Source: Pseudomonas sp. KBW05 (GTDB lineage Bacteria; Pseudomonadota; Gammaproteobacteria; Pseudomonadales; Pseudomonadaceae). Taken from it: 64,000 bases of DNA. The notes under the pieces were generated by a model. It searched no databases. It saw only the letters and a list, made by a program, of their open reading frames with translations, and was not told the DNA's origin. The stretch's first letter is position 1, and every line of letters starts with the position of its first letter. Made by a program: the position numbers and the translations under genes. The stretch is from contig NZ_QAJM01000019.1 of the NCBI RefSeq assembly GCF_003852405.1, forward strand, positions 62,001-126,000. Direction: 5' to 3'. Below, in pieces: positions 25,951-36,284 of the stretch.

Positions 25951-26730
25951 ATGCTGACGGTGATTTCCCCCGCCAAGACCCTCGATTTCGAGACCGCGCC
26001 TGCAACCGAACGCTTTACCCAGCCGCAGTACCTGGATCATTCCCAGGCACTGATCGAGCAACTGCGCGAACTCAGCCCGGCGCAAATCAGCGAGCTGATG
26101 CATGTCTCCGACAAGATCGGCGGCCTCAACGCCGCCCGCTTCGGCAGCTGGACCCCTGCGTTCACCCCGGCCAACGCCAAGCAGGCGCTGCTGGCGTTCA
26201 AGGGCGACGTGTACACCGGCTTGAATGCCCAGACCTTCAGCGACGCCGACTTCAGCTACGCCCAGGACCACCTGCGCATGCTCTCGGGCCTCTACGGCCT
26301 GCTGCGTCCCCTGGACCTGATGATGCCGTACCGCCTGGAGATGGGCACCAAGCTGGCCAACGCCCGTGGCAAGGACCTCTACGCCTTCTGGGGCACGCGC
26401 ATCAGCGAATGGCTGAACGAAGCGCTGGCCGAGCAAGGTGACGACGTGCTGCTGAACCTGGCGTCCAACGAGTACTTCTCGGCGGTCAAGCGCACGGCCC
26501 TGAACGCGCGGATCATCAACACCGAGTTCAAGGACTTGAAGAACGGCCAATACAAGATCATCAGCTTCTACGCCAAAAAGGCCCGGGGCATGATGAGCCG
26601 CTTTGTGATTGAAGAACGCATCAACGACCCGGCCAAGCTGAAAGAATTCGACGTACAGGGTTATCGCTTCAATGCGGAGCAGTCCAAGCCGGACAAGCTG
26701 GTGTTTTTGCGCGATCACGCACCGGAATAA
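25951..26730 (+). CDS. yaaA: Peroxide stress protein YaaA
   Basis: A 259-residue cytoplasmic protein of the YaaA/DUF328 family, with the diagnostic [12 protein letters not shown] start, [27 protein letters not shown] and the ending R-F-N-A-E-Q-S-K. In E. coli YaaA lowers free iron during peroxide stress and is under OxyR. AAGGAG lies before the ATG. I did not find a clear OxyR site in the 119-nt divergent spacer. It stands alone and is followed by a REPIN. Confidence 0.94.
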   Translation: MLTVISPAKTLDFETAPATERFTQPQYLDHSQALIEQLRELSPAQISELMHVSDKIGGLNAARFGSWTPAFTPANAKQALLAFKGDVYTGLNAQTFSDADFSYAQDHLRMLSGLYGLLRPLDLMMPYRLEMGTKLANARGKDLYAFWGTRISEWLNEALAEQGDDVLLNLASNEYFSAVKRTALNARIINTEFKDLKNGQYKIISFYAKKARGMMSRFVIEERINDPAKLKEFDVQGYRFNAEQSKPDKLVFLRDHAPE

Positions 26731-26766
26731 AGCCAAACCCGCCGGCTTCAGACAATGAGATCCAAA

Positions 26767-26855
26767 TGTGGGAGCGGGCTTGCTCGCGAATGCGGCGTGT
26801 CAGTCGATAGATTCTTGGCTGACACACCGCATTCGCGAGCAAGCCCGCTCCCACA
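26767..26855. repeat. REPIN downstream of yaaA
   Basis: An 89-bp inverted REP pair with the common core on both sides, 36 nt after yaaA. It marks the border between yaaA and the long region upstream of algD, and may act as a transcription end or mRNA 3' stabiliser for yaaA. Confidence 0.92.
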
Positions 26856-27615
26856 GTTTTGATCGCATTTCAGCCTCTGGATCGCCATTAATTTGGCGTC
26901 AAAAAACATTTTGACGTACTCCTAACAATTCTTTCACTCGACATTCGTCATTTTTTTTCGTAGTGGCACCACTTTTTTCAAACACTAGTGGCACAAAACT
27001 ATCCCCGCGCACCAACTCCCCATAACTACAGGCCCAAATAGCAAGTGCTATCAATATAGTACCAGTGCCATCTTTACTCATATTTCAAGAAATTTCTGGA
27101 AACAGGATGAGCGGGCTGGAACTTCGTCAAAATGGGCGGCTCATACCACCGGTAACGAAATTCTCTGTTTCTGTAGGAGATAACTTACACAGCGACCCAA
27201 GGAAGTAGCGAAGTTGCCCCAGCAACTTTGACTCATGGGTCACATCATCAACTGATATGAGTTGAGGGCAGCGATAAGGATTAATTGCTATCCCCTATAG
27301 GCCAAGGCAGCGCTTACCCAAATGTGTCAGTGATGACACCCAAGGTATTGATATTTAAGGGCTTAAAGCCTCTATCAAGACCCTGCGGCACTGGCGCCGG
27401 GCCCTTCCCCCAGGAAGGCCGGCTGCATTTGAGGGCAAGCCCCAATAACAAGGCCAAGTTGCGCACAACTTGAGTGCAATAGTTAGTCACTCGTTATTCA
27501 ACATGCCTGCACACGGTAAGTCGGCGTTTATTCGCCCAACTTTCGTGGCATCAGTGACGCTTGCAAACATGAACTCCGGCCAATTATTGGCATGAATATT
27601 AAAGAGGTAAATGCG
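26856..27615 (+). promoter_or_regulatory. Long algD control region and leader
   Basis: This 760-nt gene-free stretch is clearly richer in A and T than its flanks. It contains an AlgU-like promoter at 27119-27145 and thus a leader of about 460 nt before algD, like the long untranslated algD leader of P. aeruginosa. Inside the leader are two related dyads, AAGTTGC-CCCA-GCAACTT (27211-27228) and CAAGTTG-CGCA-CAACTTG (27455-27472), and a palindrome GCCAA-TTA-TTGGC (27579-27591) close to the ribosome site. These are candidate sites for AlgR, AmrZ or similar regulators or RNA folds; I cannot assign them. Confidence 0.6.
27119..27145 (+). promoter_or_regulatory. AlgU (sigma-22) type promoter of algD
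   Basis: GAACTT (27119-27124), a 16-nt spacer and TCATA (27141-27145). The -35 box is identical to the AlgU consensus GAACTT and the -10 box matches TCTGA at three of five places, with the expected spacing. Its location before algD, the classic AlgU target, supports the call. Confidence 0.6.
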
Positions 27616-28932
27616 ATGCGCATCAGCATATTTGGTCTCGGTTACGTTGGCGCAGTGTGTGCCGGTTGCCTGTCTGCCCGTGGCCACGAAGTGGTCGGCG
27701 TAGACATCTCCAAGGACAAGATCGACCTGATCAATGCAGGCAAATCGCCGATCGTTGAACCAGGTCTGGGTGAACTGTTGAGCCAGGGTATTGCAACCGG
27801 CCGACTGCGCGGCACCACCAACTTCGCCGACGCCATTCGCGATACCGACCTGTCGATGATCTGCGTCGGTACGCCGAGCAAGAAAAACGGCGACCTGGAA
27901 CTCGACTACATCGAAGCCGTGTGCCGCGAAATCGGGTTTGTCCTGCGTGACAAGTCCACCCGCCACACCGTCGTGGTGCGCAGCACCGTGCTGCCCGGCA
28001 CCGTGGCCAACGTGGTGATCCCGATCCTCGAAGACTGCTCCGGCAAGAAAGCCGGCGTCGACTTCGGTGTGGCGGTCAACCCGGAATTCCTGCGCGAATC
28101 CACCGCCATCGCCGACTACGACCTGCCACCGATGACTGTCATCGGCGAATTCGACAAAGCCTCCGGCGATGTCCTGCAGTCGCTGTACGAAGAACTCGAC
28201 GCGCCGATCATCCGCAAGGACATCGCCGTCGCCGAAATGATCAAGTACACCTGCAACGTGTGGCACGCCACCAAGGTCACCTTTGCCAACGAGATCGGCA
28301 ACATCGCCAAGGCCGTCGGCGTCGATGGCCGTGAAGTGATGGAAGTGGTGTGCCAGGACAAGACCCTCAACCTGTCCCAGTACTACATGCGCCCAGGCTT
28401 CGCCTTCGGCGGTTCGTGCCTGCCCAAAGACGTGCGCGCCCTCACCTACCGCGCCAGCTCCCTGGACGTGGAAGCGCCGCTGCTCAACTCGTTGATGCGC
28501 AGCAACGAGTCCCAGGTGCAAAACGCCTTTGACATCGTCAACAGCCACGACAAGCGCAAAGTCGCCCTGCTGGGCCTGAGCTTCAAGGCCGGCACCGACG
28601 ACCTGCGTGAAAGCCCGCTGGTGGAACTGGCCGAGATGCTGATCGGCAAGGGTTTCGACCTGAGCATCTACGACAGCAACGTCGAGTACGCCCGTGTCCA
28701 CGGCGCGAACAAGGACTACATCGAAGGCAAGATCCCCCATGTGTCGTCCCTGCTCAACTCGGACTTCGATGATGTGATCAACAACTCCGACGTGATCATC
28801 CTCGGCAACCGTGACGAGAAATTCCGCGCCCTGGCGCAGAACGCCCCGCACGGCAAGCAAGTGATCGACCTGGTGGGCTTCATGTCCAAGGCCACCTGCA
28901 CGACCGGTCGCACCGAAGGCATTTGCTGGTAA
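27616..28932 (+). CDS. algD: GDP-mannose 6-dehydrogenase AlgD
   Basis: A 438-residue cytoplasmic enzyme that oxidises GDP-mannose to GDP-mannuronate, the committed step of alginate synthesis. It has the NAD-binding G-L-G-Y-V-G at residues 8-13 and catalytic Cys268 in G-G-S-C-L-P-K-D, the same number as in P. aeruginosa AlgD, which fixes the start at 27616 ([17 protein letters not shown]) rather than the in-frame ATG 24 nt earlier. AAAGAGG lies upstream. It is the first gene of the alginate operon, behind the AlgU-like promoter. Confidence 0.97.
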   Translation: MRISIFGLGYVGAVCAGCLSARGHEVVGVDISKDKIDLINAGKSPIVEPGLGELLSQGIATGRLRGTTNFADAIRDTDLSMICVGTPSKKNGDLELDYIEAVCREIGFVLRDKSTRHTVVVRSTVLPGTVANVVIPILEDCSGKKAGVDFGVAVNPEFLRESTAIADYDLPPMTVIGEFDKASGDVLQSLYEELDAPIIRKDIAVAEMIKYTCNVWHATKVTFANEIGNIAKAVGVDGREVMEVVCQDKTLNLSQYYMRPGFAFGGSCLPKDVRALTYRASSLDVEAPLLNSLMRSNESQVQNAFDIVNSHDKRKVALLGLSFKAGTDDLRESPLVELAEMLIGKGFDLSIYDSNVEYARVHGANKDYIEGKIPHVSSLLNSDFDDVINNSDVIILGNRDEKFRALAQNAPHGKQVIDLVGFMSKATCTTGRTEGICW

Positions 28933-29015
28933 CAGCAACGGCAAGTTCCCGGCGGCGCGCGTTTCCATCCCCAGCGCGCGCCGCCTGGAGCCTTCATCAC
29001 CTTCGGATGACGCTT

Positions 29016-30497
29016 ATGTCCAAGTTAAAACATGTACTGCTGCAATCCGCCGGCTGGCTGTTCTTTCTCAGCCTGCTGATGGGACTCGCCCTGTTGTTGC
29101 CGGCGAGTACGTTCGACTCGGAGTCGAAGAATTTTATTTTCCTGATTGGCGCCGTCGGCATCTGGCGCTACTCGATGGGTGCTACGCATTTCTTTCGCGG
29201 CATGCTGTTCCTGTACGTGGTCTACCCGCACCTGCGCCGTAAAGTGCGCAAGCTGGGCAAGGCCGCCGACCCGTCCCACGTGTTCCTGATGGTCACCAGT
29301 TTCCGTATCGACGCGCTGACCACCGCGCAGGTCTACAGCTCGGTGATCCGCGAAGCCATCGAATGCGGCTTCCCCACCACCGTGGTCTGCTCGCTGGTGG
29401 AAATGTCCGATGAGCTGCTGGTGAAAAGCCTCTGGGAACGCATGAACCCGCCTGAGCACGTCAAGCTCGACTTCGTGCGCATCGCCGGTACCGGCAAGCG
29501 CGACGGCCTGGCCTTCGGCTTCCGTGCGATCTCCCGCCACTTGCCGGATGACCGCGCCGTGGTGGCCGTGATCGATGGCGACACCGTGCTCGCCGAAGGC
29601 GTCGTGCGCAAGACCGTGCCGTGGTTCCAGCTGTTCGGCAACGTCGGTGGCCTGACCACCAACGAATTCTGTGAAGTACGCGGTGGCTACATCATGAGCG
29701 AGTGGCACAAGCTGCGCTTCGCCCAACGCCATATCAACATGTGCTCCATGGCCCTGTCCAAGCGCGTGCTGACCATGACCGGGCGCATGTCGGTGTTCCG
29801 CGCCAGCGTGGTCACCGACCCGGACTTCATCGCCGACGTCGAAAGCGACTCGCTGCAACACTGGCGCCTGGGCCGCTTCAAGTTCCTTACCGGCGACGAC
29901 AAGTCCAGCTGGTTCAGCCTGATGCGCCTGGGCTACGACACCTTCTACGTGCCCGACGCCGCGATCAATACCGTGGAACACCCGCCGGAAAAGAGCTTTA
30001 TCAAGGCCAGCCGCAAGCTGATGTTCCGCTGGTACGGCAACAACCTGCGCCAGAACTCCCGCGCCCTCGGCCTGGGTGTACGTCGCCTGGGTTTGTTCAC
30101 CAGCGTGGTGCTGTTCGACCAGCGCGTGTCGATGTGGACCTCCCTGCTCGGCCTGACAGTGGCGATCATCGCCACCTTCAAATACGGCGGCGCCTTCATC
30201 CTCGCGTACCTGCTGTGGATCGGCATCACCCGCCTGATCCTCACCCTGTTGCTGTCGTGCTCCGGCCACAAGATCGGCCCGGCGTACCCGGTGATTCTCT
30301 ATTACAACCAGATCATGGGCGCGCTGGTGAAGATCTACGTGTTCTTCCGCCTTGATCAACAGTCCTGGACCCGCCAGGACACCAAACTGACCCGCGATTT
30401 GGCCAGCTTTCAACGTTGGTTCAACACCTGGTCGTCTCGGACCATGACCTTCTCCGCCGGCAGCATTTTCGTCGCCGTGTTGCTGATGATGGTCTGA
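29016..30497 (+). CDS. alg8: Alginate polymerase glycosyltransferase Alg8
   Basis: A 493-residue inner-membrane family-2 glycosyltransferase that joins mannuronate units from GDP-mannuronate. Two membrane segments near the N-terminus (20-70) precede the cytoplasmic catalytic domain with the D-G-D-T metal motif, a later E-S-D acidic motif and Q-H-W-R-L-G-R-F, equivalent to the Q-x-x-R-W motif. Hydrophobic C-terminal segments follow. I take ATG 29016 ([16 protein letters not shown]), which gives the P. aeruginosa length; ATG 29007 is also possible. It works with Alg44 and begins 83 nt after algD. Confidence 0.95.
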   Translation: MSKLKHVLLQSAGWLFFLSLLMGLALLLPASTFDSESKNFIFLIGAVGIWRYSMGATHFFRGMLFLYVVYPHLRRKVRKLGKAADPSHVFLMVTSFRIDALTTAQVYSSVIREAIECGFPTTVVCSLVEMSDELLVKSLWERMNPPEHVKLDFVRIAGTGKRDGLAFGFRAISRHLPDDRAVVAVIDGDTVLAEGVVRKTVPWFQLFGNVGGLTTNEFCEVRGGYIMSEWHKLRFAQRHINMCSMALSKRVLTMTGRMSVFRASVVTDPDFIADVESDSLQHWRLGRFKFLTGDDKSSWFSLMRLGYDTFYVPDAAINTVEHPPEKSFIKASRKLMFRWYGNNLRQNSRALGLGVRRLGLFTSVVLFDQRVSMWTSLLGLTVAIIATFKYGGAFILAYLLWIGITRLILTLLLSCSGHKIGPAYPVILYYNQIMGALVKIYVFFRLDQQSWTRQDTKLTRDLASFQRWFNTWSSRTMTFSAGSIFVAVLLMMV

Positions 30498-30533
30498 CCC
30501 TGCCAAGCCTGAATTAACTAGGAACTACACACC

Positions 30534-31700
30534 ATGAATAGCCAAGCAAACGTCAACGTTGTCCACGAATCCGAAGCCCAGCGCCAACATGCGCGGGTCA
30601 AAATCCCGGCCAAGCTGCGCTTCTTCGGCAATGACGGCAAACCCACCGAAGCGCGGGTGATCGACCTGTCTGCCGGCGGCCTGGCGTTCACCGCCACCCA
30701 GCCGCTGAACGTCGGCGAAGTGCACAAGGGCCGCCTGCAATTCGTGATCGATAACCTTGGCCTGGCGATGGACGTGGAGCTGCAAATCCGCTCCCACGAC
30801 CGCCAGAGCGGCCGCACCGGTTGCCAGTTCCAGAACCTGGAGCAGCAGGATATTTCCACCCTGCGCCACCTGATCACTTCGCACTTGTCCGGTGACATCG
30901 TGTCCATGGGCGAAGTATTGGCGACCCTGCAACGCGACAACTTCACCAAGGCGCGCAAGGTCAAGGACAGCGGCAGCGGCATGACCGCCTTCGGCCGCCT
31001 GCGTGCCGTGGTGTTCAGCGCGGGCATCTTCATTGTCGGCCTCGCCGCGTTCGGTTTCGTCTTCAAGTCGGTGTACGGCATGTACTTCGTCAGCCACGCC
31101 CAGGCCGGCCTGGTCAGCGTGCCCGGCATGAACGTGACCATGCCCCGCGACGGCACCGTGCAGAGCCTGCTCAAAGGTGACGCGATTGCCGCCAAAGGCG
31201 CACCGCTGGCGACCTTCAGCACCAGCATGCTGGATGTGCTCAAGGGCCACCTGGACGAAGACCAACTGCAACCGGCCAAGGTTGAAGAACTGTTCGGCAA
31301 GCAAATGACCGGCACCCTGACTTCGCCATGCGACTGCGTGGTCGCCCAGCAAATGGTCGCCGACGGCCAATACGCCAACAAAGGCGACGTGATCTTCCAA
31401 CTGGTGCCACGTGGCAGCCAAGCCAATGTGGAAGCGCGCTTCACCTATCGCCAGTTCGCCGACGTGCGTCCAGGCACTCAGGTGAGCTTCCAGGTAGCCG
31501 ACGAAGAACAGACCCGCACCGGCACCATCGTCAGCAGCACCAGCCTGAACAGCGCCGACCTGTCTTCCGACATCCGCGTGCAGATCAAGCCTGACGCGCC
31601 GCTGGACAGCACCTACGCCGGCCGCCCGGTGGAAGTGACCAGCGACCGCGGCCCATCGCTGAACTGGCTGATCGACAAAGCCATGGCCCACGGTCTGTAA
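30534..31700 (+). CDS. alg44: Alginate polymerisation protein Alg44 (PilZ c-di-GMP receptor)
   Basis: A 388-residue inner-membrane protein. The cytoplasmic PilZ domain (about 15-120) shows R-Q-H-A-R and D-L-S-A-G-G, the R-x-x-x-R and D/N-x-S-x-x-G motifs that bind cyclic di-GMP. One membrane helix (about 155-180) leads to a periplasmic HlyD-like region. Binding of c-di-GMP is known to activate polymerisation by Alg8/Alg44, so alginate output here should respond to that messenger. GGAAC lies before the ATG, 36 nt after alg8. Confidence 0.95.
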   Translation: MNSQANVNVVHESEAQRQHARVKIPAKLRFFGNDGKPTEARVIDLSAGGLAFTATQPLNVGEVHKGRLQFVIDNLGLAMDVELQIRSHDRQSGRTGCQFQNLEQQDISTLRHLITSHLSGDIVSMGEVLATLQRDNFTKARKVKDSGSGMTAFGRLRAVVFSAGIFIVGLAAFGFVFKSVYGMYFVSHAQAGLVSVPGMNVTMPRDGTVQSLLKGDAIAAKGAPLATFSTSMLDVLKGHLDEDQLQPAKVEELFGKQMTGTLTSPCDCVVAQQMVADGQYANKGDVIFQLVPRGSQANVEARFTYRQFADVRPGTQVSFQVADEEQTRTGTIVSSTSLNSADLSSDIRVQIKPDAPLDSTYAGRPVEVTSDRGPSLNWLIDKAMAHGL

Positions 31701-31709
31701 GCAGAGGAC

Positions 31710-33215
31710 ATGCCTGTGATGACTCTCTCAAAAACACCGCAATCCCTGTGGGAGCGGGCTTGCTCGCGAAAGCAGTGTGTCAGCCAGCACATGCATCAGC
31801 TGACAGGGCCCCTTCGCGAGCAAGCCCGCTCCCACATAGGATCTCTGTGCACATTGGCATTGGCGGTGAGTCTCGCCGGATGTGCGGGTTTGCCAGACCA
31901 GCGTTTAGCCAACGAAGCCCTGAAACGCGGTGACACCGTCACCGCCCAGCAGAATTACCAGCAACTCGCAGACCTGGGCTACAGCGAGGCCCAAGTCGGC
32001 CTGGCCGATATCCAGGTGGGCACCCGCGACCCGGCGCAGATCAAACAAGCCGAAGCCACCTACCGCGCAGCGGCCGATACCTCGCCGCGCGCCCAGGCCC
32101 GTCTCGGTCGCCTGTTGGTGGCCAAGCCCGGCAGCACCGAAGCCGAGCACCGCGAAGCCGAAGGTCTGTTGAAAAAAGCCTTTGCCAATGGCGAAGGCAA
32201 CACCCTGATCCCGCTGGCGATGCTGTACCTGCAATACCCCCACAGTTTCCCGGACGTGAATGCCCAGCAGCAGATCAGCCAATGGCAAGCCTCGGGCTAC
32301 CCCGAAGCCGGTCTGGCGCAAGTGCTGCTGTATCGCACCCAAGGCACCTACGACCAGCATCTGGCTGATGTAGAGCGCATCTGCAAAGCCGCGCTGAACA
32401 CCACCGACATCTGCTACGTCGAGCTGGCCACGGTCTACCAGAAACAAGCCCAGCCCGAAAAACAGGCTGAACTGCTCAAGCAACTGGAAGCCGGCTACAG
32501 CCGTGGCACCGTCACCGCCCAACGTGTCGACAGCGTCGCCCGTGTACTCGGCGATGCCAGCCTCGGCACCCCGGACGAAAAAACCGCCCAGGCCCTGCTG
32601 GAAAAAATCGCCCCCGGCCACCCGGCGTCCTGGGTCAGCCTGGCGCAACTGCTCTACGACTTCCCCGAACTGGGCGATGTGGACCAGATGATGAAGTACC
32701 TGGAAAACGGCCGCGCCGCCGACCAGCCGCGCGCCGAGCTGTTGCTGGGCAAGCTCTACTACGAAGGCAAGTGGGTGCCGGCCGACGCCAAGGCTGCCGA
32801 AGCACATTTCCAGAAAGCCCAGGGCAAGGAAGTCGCCGCCGATTACTACCTCGGCCAGATCTACCGCCGTGGCTACCTCGGCCAGGTCTACTCGCAAAAA
32901 GCCCTGGACCACCTGCTGACCGCTGCGCGCAACGGCCAGAACAGCGCCGACTTCGCCATCGCCCAATTGTTTTCCCAAGGCAAGGGCACCAAGCCCGACC
33001 CATTGAACGCCTATGTCTTCAGCCAGTTGGCCAAAGCCCAGGACACCCCGGAAGCCAACGACCTGGCCACGCAACTTGAGGCCCCGCTGACAGCGGAGCA
33101 ACGCGCCCAAGGCCAACGCCTGGTGCAACAAGAACTGGCCACCCGCGGCACCCTGGCCCAGAGCACGTTGCAACTGCACGCCCTGGAAGAAGACGACGGC
33201 GAGGAATCCCTATGA
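31710..33215 (+). CDS. algK: Alginate biosynthesis TPR lipoprotein AlgK with REPIN in its 5' end
   Basis: The frame encodes 501 residues; residues after about 60 form an outer-membrane lipoprotein rich in Sel1/TPR-like repeats that helps place AlgE and guards alginate in the periplasm. The lipobox is S-L-A-G-C, followed by A-G-L-P-D-Q-R-L-A, usual for AlgK. Oddly, a complete 90-bp REPIN (31747-31836) lies in frame between the first 12 codons and the hydrophobic stretch of the signal peptide. Without it the protein would have 471 residues, near P. aeruginosa AlgK (about 475). No credible ATG or GTG start lies in frame downstream of the REPIN, so translation through it seems necessary. GAGG stands just before the ATG at 31710; an in-frame ATG at 31719 is better spaced. 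Confidence 0.9.
   Translation: MPVMTLSKTPQSLWERACSRKQCVSQHMHQLTGPLREQARSHIGSLCTLALAVSLAGCAGLPDQRLANEALKRGDTVTAQQNYQQLADLGYSEAQVGLADIQVGTRDPAQIKQAEATYRAAADTSPRAQARLGRLLVAKPGSTEAEHREAEGLLKKAFANGEGNTLIPLAMLYLQYPHSFPDVNAQQQISQWQASGYPEAGLAQVLLYRTQGTYDQHLADVERICKAALNTTDICYVELATVYQKQAQPEKQAELLKQLEAGYSRGTVTAQRVDSVARVLGDASLGTPDEKTAQALLEKIAPGHPASWVSLAQLLYDFPELGDVDQMMKYLENGRAADQPRAELLLGKLYYEGKWVPADAKAAEAHFQKAQGKEVAADYYLGQIYRRGYLGQVYSQKALDHLLTAARNGQNSADFAIAQLFSQGKGTKPDPLNAYVFSQLAKAQDTPEANDLATQLEAPLTAEQRAQGQRLVQQELATRGTLAQSTLQLHALEEDDGEESL
31747..31836. repeat. REPIN inside the algK signal-peptide region
   Basis: A full 90-bp inverted REP pair with the common core at both ends. Its length is a multiple of three and it has no stop in the algK frame. 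It would add 30 residues, rich in Arg, Ser and Gln, to the n-region of the AlgK signal peptide. All other REPINs in the window are between genes. Confidence 0.92.
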
Positions 33216-34699
33216 AGCTCAACCCATTCGTCAAGGCCGGCATCGGCCTGACCTTCGCCCTGCTGTGGTCATGCCCGACCCTGGCCGCACTCACCGAAGC
33301 GAAGAACTTCGGCCTCGAAGTGAAAATCACCGGCCAGTCCGAAGACGACCGTGACCTCGGCACGCAGAAAGGCGGCGACGTCAACGGTATCGGCCTCGAC
33401 GTGCGCCCGTGGGTCTACGGCGAAAGCGGCGCGTGGAGCGCCTACGCCATGGGCCAGGCCGTGGCCTCCAGCGACATCATCGAGACCGACACCCTGCAAC
33501 AGTCCGCCGATGACGAGAACCAGCAGACCAGCAACAACGACCGCAAGACCAAGAAAAACTACTTGGCCCTGCGCGAGTTCTGGGTCGGCTACAGCGGCTT
33601 CACGCCCTACCCTGGCGAGATCCTCAAGCTCGGCCGCCAACGCCTGCGCAATGACGACGGCCAGTGGCGCGACACCAATATCGAAGCGCTGAACTGGACC
33701 TTCGACACCACCTTGCTCAAGGCCAATGTGGGCGTCGCCGAACGCTTCAGCGAATACCGCACCGACCTCAAGGAACTGGCGCCGGTGGACAAAGACCGCC
33801 AGCACCTCTACGCCGATGCCGCCTACCAGTGGACGCCGGGCCAGTGGATCGGCCTGCGCGGTCACCACACCCATGACAACGGCAAGCTCGACTACCCGCA
33901 ACCGGGCGTGGCCACCGACTCGCTGGACAAGCGCGAGAACGGCGACCTGACCTGGCTCGGCATCGAAGCCAACAGCGACGCCTATAACTGGCGCAACACC
34001 AACACCGTCAACTACTGGGCCAGCATCACCGGCATGCGCGGCGACCGCGACAAGGTCAACGCCTTGCAGGCCGACGGTTCCAGCCCCGCCCAAGCCAAGC
34101 GCAGCGACGACTTGAGCGGCTGGGCCACCGACATCGGTATCCGCCTGCGCCTCGACCCGCAGTGGCAAGTCGGTGCCGCCTACTCCCGCGCGAGCGCCGA
34201 GTACGAGCAGAACGGCCTGCAAAGCAACCGCTCGAACTGGACCGGCACCCAGTCCCGCGTGCATCGCTTCGGCGAAGCGTTTCGCGGCGAGATGAACAAC
34301 ATGCAGTCCATGAGCCTGTTTGGTTCGTGGCAGTTGCGTGAGGACTACGACGCCAGCCTGGTCTATCACAAGTTCTGGCGCGTGGACGGCAATAAGCCGG
34401 TGGGCAGCAACGGCATCGATGCGGTGCAGAACAACACCGACGACGTCACCGGCGCAATCGTCTCCAGCACCTCCCTGCCCCTGGCAGACGGCAAGAAAGA
34501 CCTCGGCCAAGAGATGGACCTGGTGGTCACCAAGTACTTCAAGAAGGGCCTGCTGCCCGCCGCCCTCAGCCAGTCCATCGACGAGCCTTCGGCCCTGGTG
34601 CGCTTCCGTGCCGGCGTGTTCAAGCCGGGCGACGCCTACGGCAGCCAAGTCGATTCCTACATGCACCGCGCGTTTGTTGATGTGGTGTGGAGATTCTGA
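33212..34699 (+). CDS. algE: Alginate outer-membrane export porin AlgE
   Basis: A 495-residue protein with a signal peptide (about 31 residues; ends T-L-A-A) and a beta-barrel pattern of alternating aromatic-flanked strands. It ends V-V-W-R-F, with the C-terminal Phe used for outer-membrane insertion. The mature start [12 protein letters not shown] and R-P-W-V-Y-G-E are typical AlgE. It forms the pore through which alginate leaves the cell. The start overlaps the algK stop by 4 nt. Confidence 0.95.
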   Translation: MKLNPFVKAGIGLTFALLWSCPTLAALTEAKNFGLEVKITGQSEDDRDLGTQKGGDVNGIGLDVRPWVYGESGAWSAYAMGQAVASSDIIETDTLQQSADDENQQTSNNDRKTKKNYLALREFWVGYSGFTPYPGEILKLGRQRLRNDDGQWRDTNIEALNWTFDTTLLKANVGVAERFSEYRTDLKELAPVDKDRQHLYADAAYQWTPGQWIGLRGHHTHDNGKLDYPQPGVATDSLDKRENGDLTWLGIEANSDAYNWRNTNTVNYWASITGMRGDRDKVNALQADGSSPAQAKRSDDLSGWATDIGIRLRLDPQWQVGAAYSRASAEYEQNGLQSNRSNWTGTQSRVHRFGEAFRGEMNNMQSMSLFGSWQLREDYDASLVYHKFWRVDGNKPVGSNGIDAVQNNTDDVTGAIVSSTSLPLADGKKDLGQEMDLVVTKYFKKGLLPAALSQSIDEPSALVRFRAGVFKPGDAYGSQVDSYMHRAFVDVVWRF

Positions 34700-34713
34700 T
34701 GGGAGCCTGCGCG

Positions 34714-36273
34714 ATGAAACCTCATACGTTGCTGGTCGCCGCGATGCTGATGGCCAACGCCGCAGCCTTCGCCGACACCTCGCAGCCGGTCAAGGCGCCG
34801 ACCATCGCCAAAGGGCTGCAACAGGCCAAGACCTACACCATTTCCAGCCCGCCGACGGCGCCGCTGGAAATGGCCAAGCCGGCCTTGCCTGACCTGTCGG
34901 GCTACACCGCGGCGGCGATGGAAAAGAAGATCGTACGCAGCAAACAGGGCAAGACCAGCATCCGCCGCATGATGCAGGAAGACGCCCTCAAGGACTTTAT
35001 CGGCGGTGACAACAAGATGGCCGAATGGGTGGTGCGCCAACACGGCATTCCCCAGGCAATCTTTGTCGACGACGGCTACATGAACCTCAAGGACTTGCTG
35101 GGCAAAGTGCCCAAGCAGTACTTCAGCGAAACGTCGCCCGGCGTGTTCCTCGCCAAGCTGCCGATTGTGGTCGGGCGCAAGGGCATCCTCGACATCGACG
35201 GCAAGACCCAGGAGTTGCGCCTGTCCCAGGAAGCCGGCTCGTTCCTGATCAACGACGGCCAACTGTTTGTACGTGACACCAAAGTCACCGGCTGGAGCGA
35301 GAAGGCCAACGGCCCGGCGCTGTTCAAGTCGCCCAAGGAGTTCCGCCCGTTCCTGCTGGCCTGGGGCGGCACCGAGACCTATATCTCCAAGACCAAGATG
35401 GCCAGCTTTGGCTACGCCAACAGTAAGTCGTACGGGGTGAGTATTTCCCAGTACACGCCGAACATGGCCAAGGTGCTCAAGCGTTCCGAGCCGACCGGCT
35501 GGATCATCGACTCCGAGTTCTCGGACATGTGGTACGGCTTCTACTGCTACGAGACCGAAGGCTTTGTGATCAAGGGCAACACCTACAAAGACAACATCGT
35601 CTACGGCATCGACCCCCACGACCGTTCCCACGGCCTGATCATCGCCGACAACACCGTCTACGGCACGAAGAAGAAGCACGGCATCATCATTTCCCGGGAA
35701 GTGAACGACAGCTTCATCTTCAACAACCGCAGCTACGACAACAAGCTCTCGGGCCTGGTGCTCGACCGCAACAGCGTCAACAACTTCGTGGCCGACAACG
35801 AGTTCTACCGCAACCACACCGACGGCATCACCCTCTATGAGAGCGGCGACAACCTGCTGTGGGGCAACAAGGTGATCGCCAACCGTCGCCACGGCATTCG
35901 TGTGCGCAACAGCGTGAACATCAAGCTGTACGAAAACACTTCGATGGCCAACGGCCTGACCGGCCTCTACGGCCACATCAAGGATTTGACCGACACCGAC
36001 CGCGACATCGCCCTCGACCCGTTTGACGCGAAAGTCTCGCTGATCGTGGTCGGCGGCGAACTCGCCGGCAACGGCAGCGGGCCGCTGTCCATTGACTCAC
36101 CGTTGAGCGTAGAGCTGTACCGCGTGTCGATGCTGGCGCCGACCAAATCCAGCGGCATCAGCTTCAACGGTGTGCTGGGTGATCGCCAGGAAGAGATTCT
36201 CGACCTGCTGGTGCGCCAGCAGAAAGCCGTGCTGATCGACCCTGTCGAACGCCAGACCGAAATGCAGGACTGA
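34714..36273 (+). CDS. algG: Poly(beta-D-mannuronate) C5-epimerase AlgG
   Basis: A 519-residue periplasmic right-handed beta-helix enzyme that converts mannuronate into guluronate within the polymer. The conserved D-P-H-D motif is at residues 300-303 and is followed by repeats of the N-x-x-Y-D/G type (D-N-T-V-Y-G, N-R-S-Y-D, D-N-E-F-Y-R) that form the helix coils. I chose ATG 34714, preceded by GGGAG and giving a clean signal peptide (ends A-A-A-F-A); the ATG at 34699, overlapping the algE stop, is the alternative. Confidence 0.94.
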   Translation: MKPHTLLVAAMLMANAAAFADTSQPVKAPTIAKGLQQAKTYTISSPPTAPLEMAKPALPDLSGYTAAAMEKKIVRSKQGKTSIRRMMQEDALKDFIGGDNKMAEWVVRQHGIPQAIFVDDGYMNLKDLLGKVPKQYFSETSPGVFLAKLPIVVGRKGILDIDGKTQELRLSQEAGSFLINDGQLFVRDTKVTGWSEKANGPALFKSPKEFRPFLLAWGGTETYISKTKMASFGYANSKSYGVSISQYTPNMAKVLKRSEPTGWIIDSEFSDMWYGFYCYETEGFVIKGNTYKDNIVYGIDPHDRSHGLIIADNTVYGTKKKHGIIISREVNDSFIFNNRSYDNKLSGLVLDRNSVNNFVADNEFYRNHTDGITLYESGDNLLWGNKVIANRRHGIRVRNSVNIKLYENTSMANGLTGLYGHIKDLTDTDRDIALDPFDAKVSLIVVGGELAGNGSGPLSIDSPLSVELYRVSMLAPTKSSGISFNGVLGDRQEEILDLLVRQQKAVLIDPVERQTEMQD

Positions 36274-36284
36274 GGATGACCCTT

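Noticed and set aside
26899-27081. Minus-strand 60-codon frame with a hydrophobic start in the algD upstream region
   Set aside because: It has no ribosome site, no recognisable product and lies in an A+T-rich regulatory spacer; it could be a small membrane peptide but the support is too weak.
27285-27473. Plus-strand 62-codon frame inside the algD leader
   Set aside because: No ribosome site, it crosses the second dyad and its composition is not protein-like.
27487-28968. Long open frame antisense to algD, with similar ones antisense to alg8, algK, algE, algX and algA
   Set aside because: His/Val/Ala/Gly-rich products without motifs, explained by third-position GC of the sense genes.
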